Part shown: positions 32,459 through 33,051 of the stretch, piece by piece
Layout of the letters: each line of letters begins with the position of its first letter
How positions within the stretch are numbered: position 1 is the stretch's first letter
DNA from: a virus
Length of the DNA: 33,051 bases
IMG/VR virus record: IMGVR_UViG_3300020423_000007
Coordinates: 1-33,051 of that record
Direction: 5' to 3' (one strand)
Notes under the pieces: model-generated
What the model was told of the DNA's origin: nothing
Seen by the model: only the letters and a program-made list of their open reading frames with translations
Database searches by the model: none
Translations under genes and position numbers: made by a program

Positions 32459-33051
32459 ATGAATTACATTAAAGCAAAAGTAATAAATTGGGGATTTAAG
32501 TTGGCCACGTTAGGAGTCTTGGCATTTACATTATGTAGTGTTGCTAATGGCCAAGTAGAAATAGAACGAATGAGAAACGAGGCTAAAGAACGTAGAGAGC
32601 AGGCAAGACAAGAAGCTAAAGCTCAAAATTTACCAACCCCTGCAATTGTAGATGCTGATTTAATTAGACCAACATTAACTGTATCTAAGTTTGTTGGAAC
32701 AAGTGAAAATGTCGGTATAAAAGACGATAGAATCACTATGGGAATACAACAATTATTACAAGAATCATTCCAAGAATCAGATTATATTTTAACTGACGAT
32801 ACTGATGCTAATTTTACTGTATCGGCAGAGATAGTTTATATCGGTAGACCAAACGAAGCATTTAGTATAGTTGGTATATTCAATCGTAGAAAAACTAAAA
32901 CACAAGTAAGATTGAATGTATTGTTAACAGAGAATGCTACTGGTAAAGTAATATCAAGTAGAGGTATGGGTGAGATTGATACAAAGATATCTGCGACTGG
33001 TTTACAGATTGAAGAAGATGGTGTTCCATTTAGTAATAGTGAATTGGGTGG
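32459..33051 (+). CDS. Second CsgG-like exported protein (incomplete at window end)
   Basis: The frame starts at ATG 32459 and is still open at the last base, giving 197 residues. A signal peptide (FKLATLGVLAFTLCSVANGQ) is followed by a charged helix (EIERMRNEAKERREQARQEA) and a domain like CsgG: RPTLTVSKFVGTSENVGIKD, MGIQQLLQESFQESDYILTD, ANFTVSAEIVYIG, TQVRLNVLLTENATGKVISS, then GMGEIDTKISATGL. No lipobox Cys sits at the usual place, unlike the lipoprotein at 30642. It may be the partner of that protein, giving a pair of CsgG-like components in one cassette. Confidence 0.65.
   Translation, partial: MNYIKAKVINWGFKLATLGVLAFTLCSVANGQVEIERMRNEAKERREQARQEAKAQNLPTPAIVDADLIRPTLTVSKFVGTSENVGIKDDRITMGIQQLLQESFQESDYILTDDTDANFTVSAEIVYIGRPNEAFSIVGIFNRRKTKTQVRLNVLLTENATGKVISSRGMGEIDTKISATGLQIEEDGVPFSNSELG

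Noticed and set aside
1-33051. CRISPR arrays, insertion sequences, tRNA genes, integrase or attachment sites
   Set aside because: None was seen on reading both strands; the only tRNA-like element is the tmRNA.

Overview
The window looks like part of a T4-like contractile-tailed phage genome (myovirus type, probably marine). It is strongly AT-rich. Genes are densely packed with 1-30 base overlaps and almost all lie on the + strand. Diagnostic phage genes are a gp55-like late sigma factor, a gp25-like baseplate wedge protein, a gp6-like baseplate wedge protein and a run of very large tail proteins. No integrase, attachment site, CRISPR array or rRNA gene was seen. Several proteins at the right end belong to families of the Bacteroidetes/Marinimicrobia/Ignavibacteria (FCB) branch, namely a type IX secretion sorting domain and a PorV/PorQ-type barrel. 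The host is therefore probably an FCB-group bacterium; this is an inference.

Layout. (1) 1-4850: many very small genes, some too short for routine gene finders, then a peptide deformylase, a ParB-like protein and an IMP dehydrogenase/GMP reductase-type enzyme. The ParB-like gene is bounded by a 26-bp direct repeat that also carries the ribosome binding sites of the two downstream genes. (2) 4864-5584: a cold-shock protein followed by a transfer-messenger RNA (tmRNA, ssrA). The tmRNA is recognised from its paired ends, a perfect T arm, a P2 helix and an H-type pseudoknot; a 97-codon open frame lying across it is judged spurious. (3) 5653-8842: a 3D-domain cell-wall protein, a Dam-type DNA adenine methylase, an HD-domain phosphohydrolase, a small membrane protein and the late sigma factor. 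(4) 8843-9413: a structured convergent intergenic region with a strong bidirectional terminator, one minus-strand membrane-protein gene, and an AT-rich divergent control region. (5) 9414-26430: tail and baseplate genes, including a spike-like protein, gp25, gp6, a 1860-residue protein with tail-protein-I-like, LamG and carbohydrate-binding modules, two pairs of paralogues and a PKD (Ig-like) domain split over two frames. (6) 26533 to the end: a cassette of exported proteins. It holds a 921-residue type IX secretion cargo, a 35-residue membrane peptide, a PorV/PorQ-like barrel, a membrane coiled-coil protein, a CsgG-like lipoprotein, another predicted barrel, a 27-residue peptide with nine cysteines, and a second, incomplete CsgG-like protein.

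How it may fit together. The left part offers nucleotide, translation and stress support (deformylase, IMPDH/GMPR, Csp, tmRNA). The sigma factor would switch on the late tail genes to its right. The right-end cassette has no obvious virion role. Its signal peptides, lipobox and sorting domain point to the host envelope. It is the best candidate for an undescribed system: a phage-encoded module that uses or mimics the host's type IX and curli-type export routes to remodel the infected cell surface. That reading is inference from domain content and gene order.
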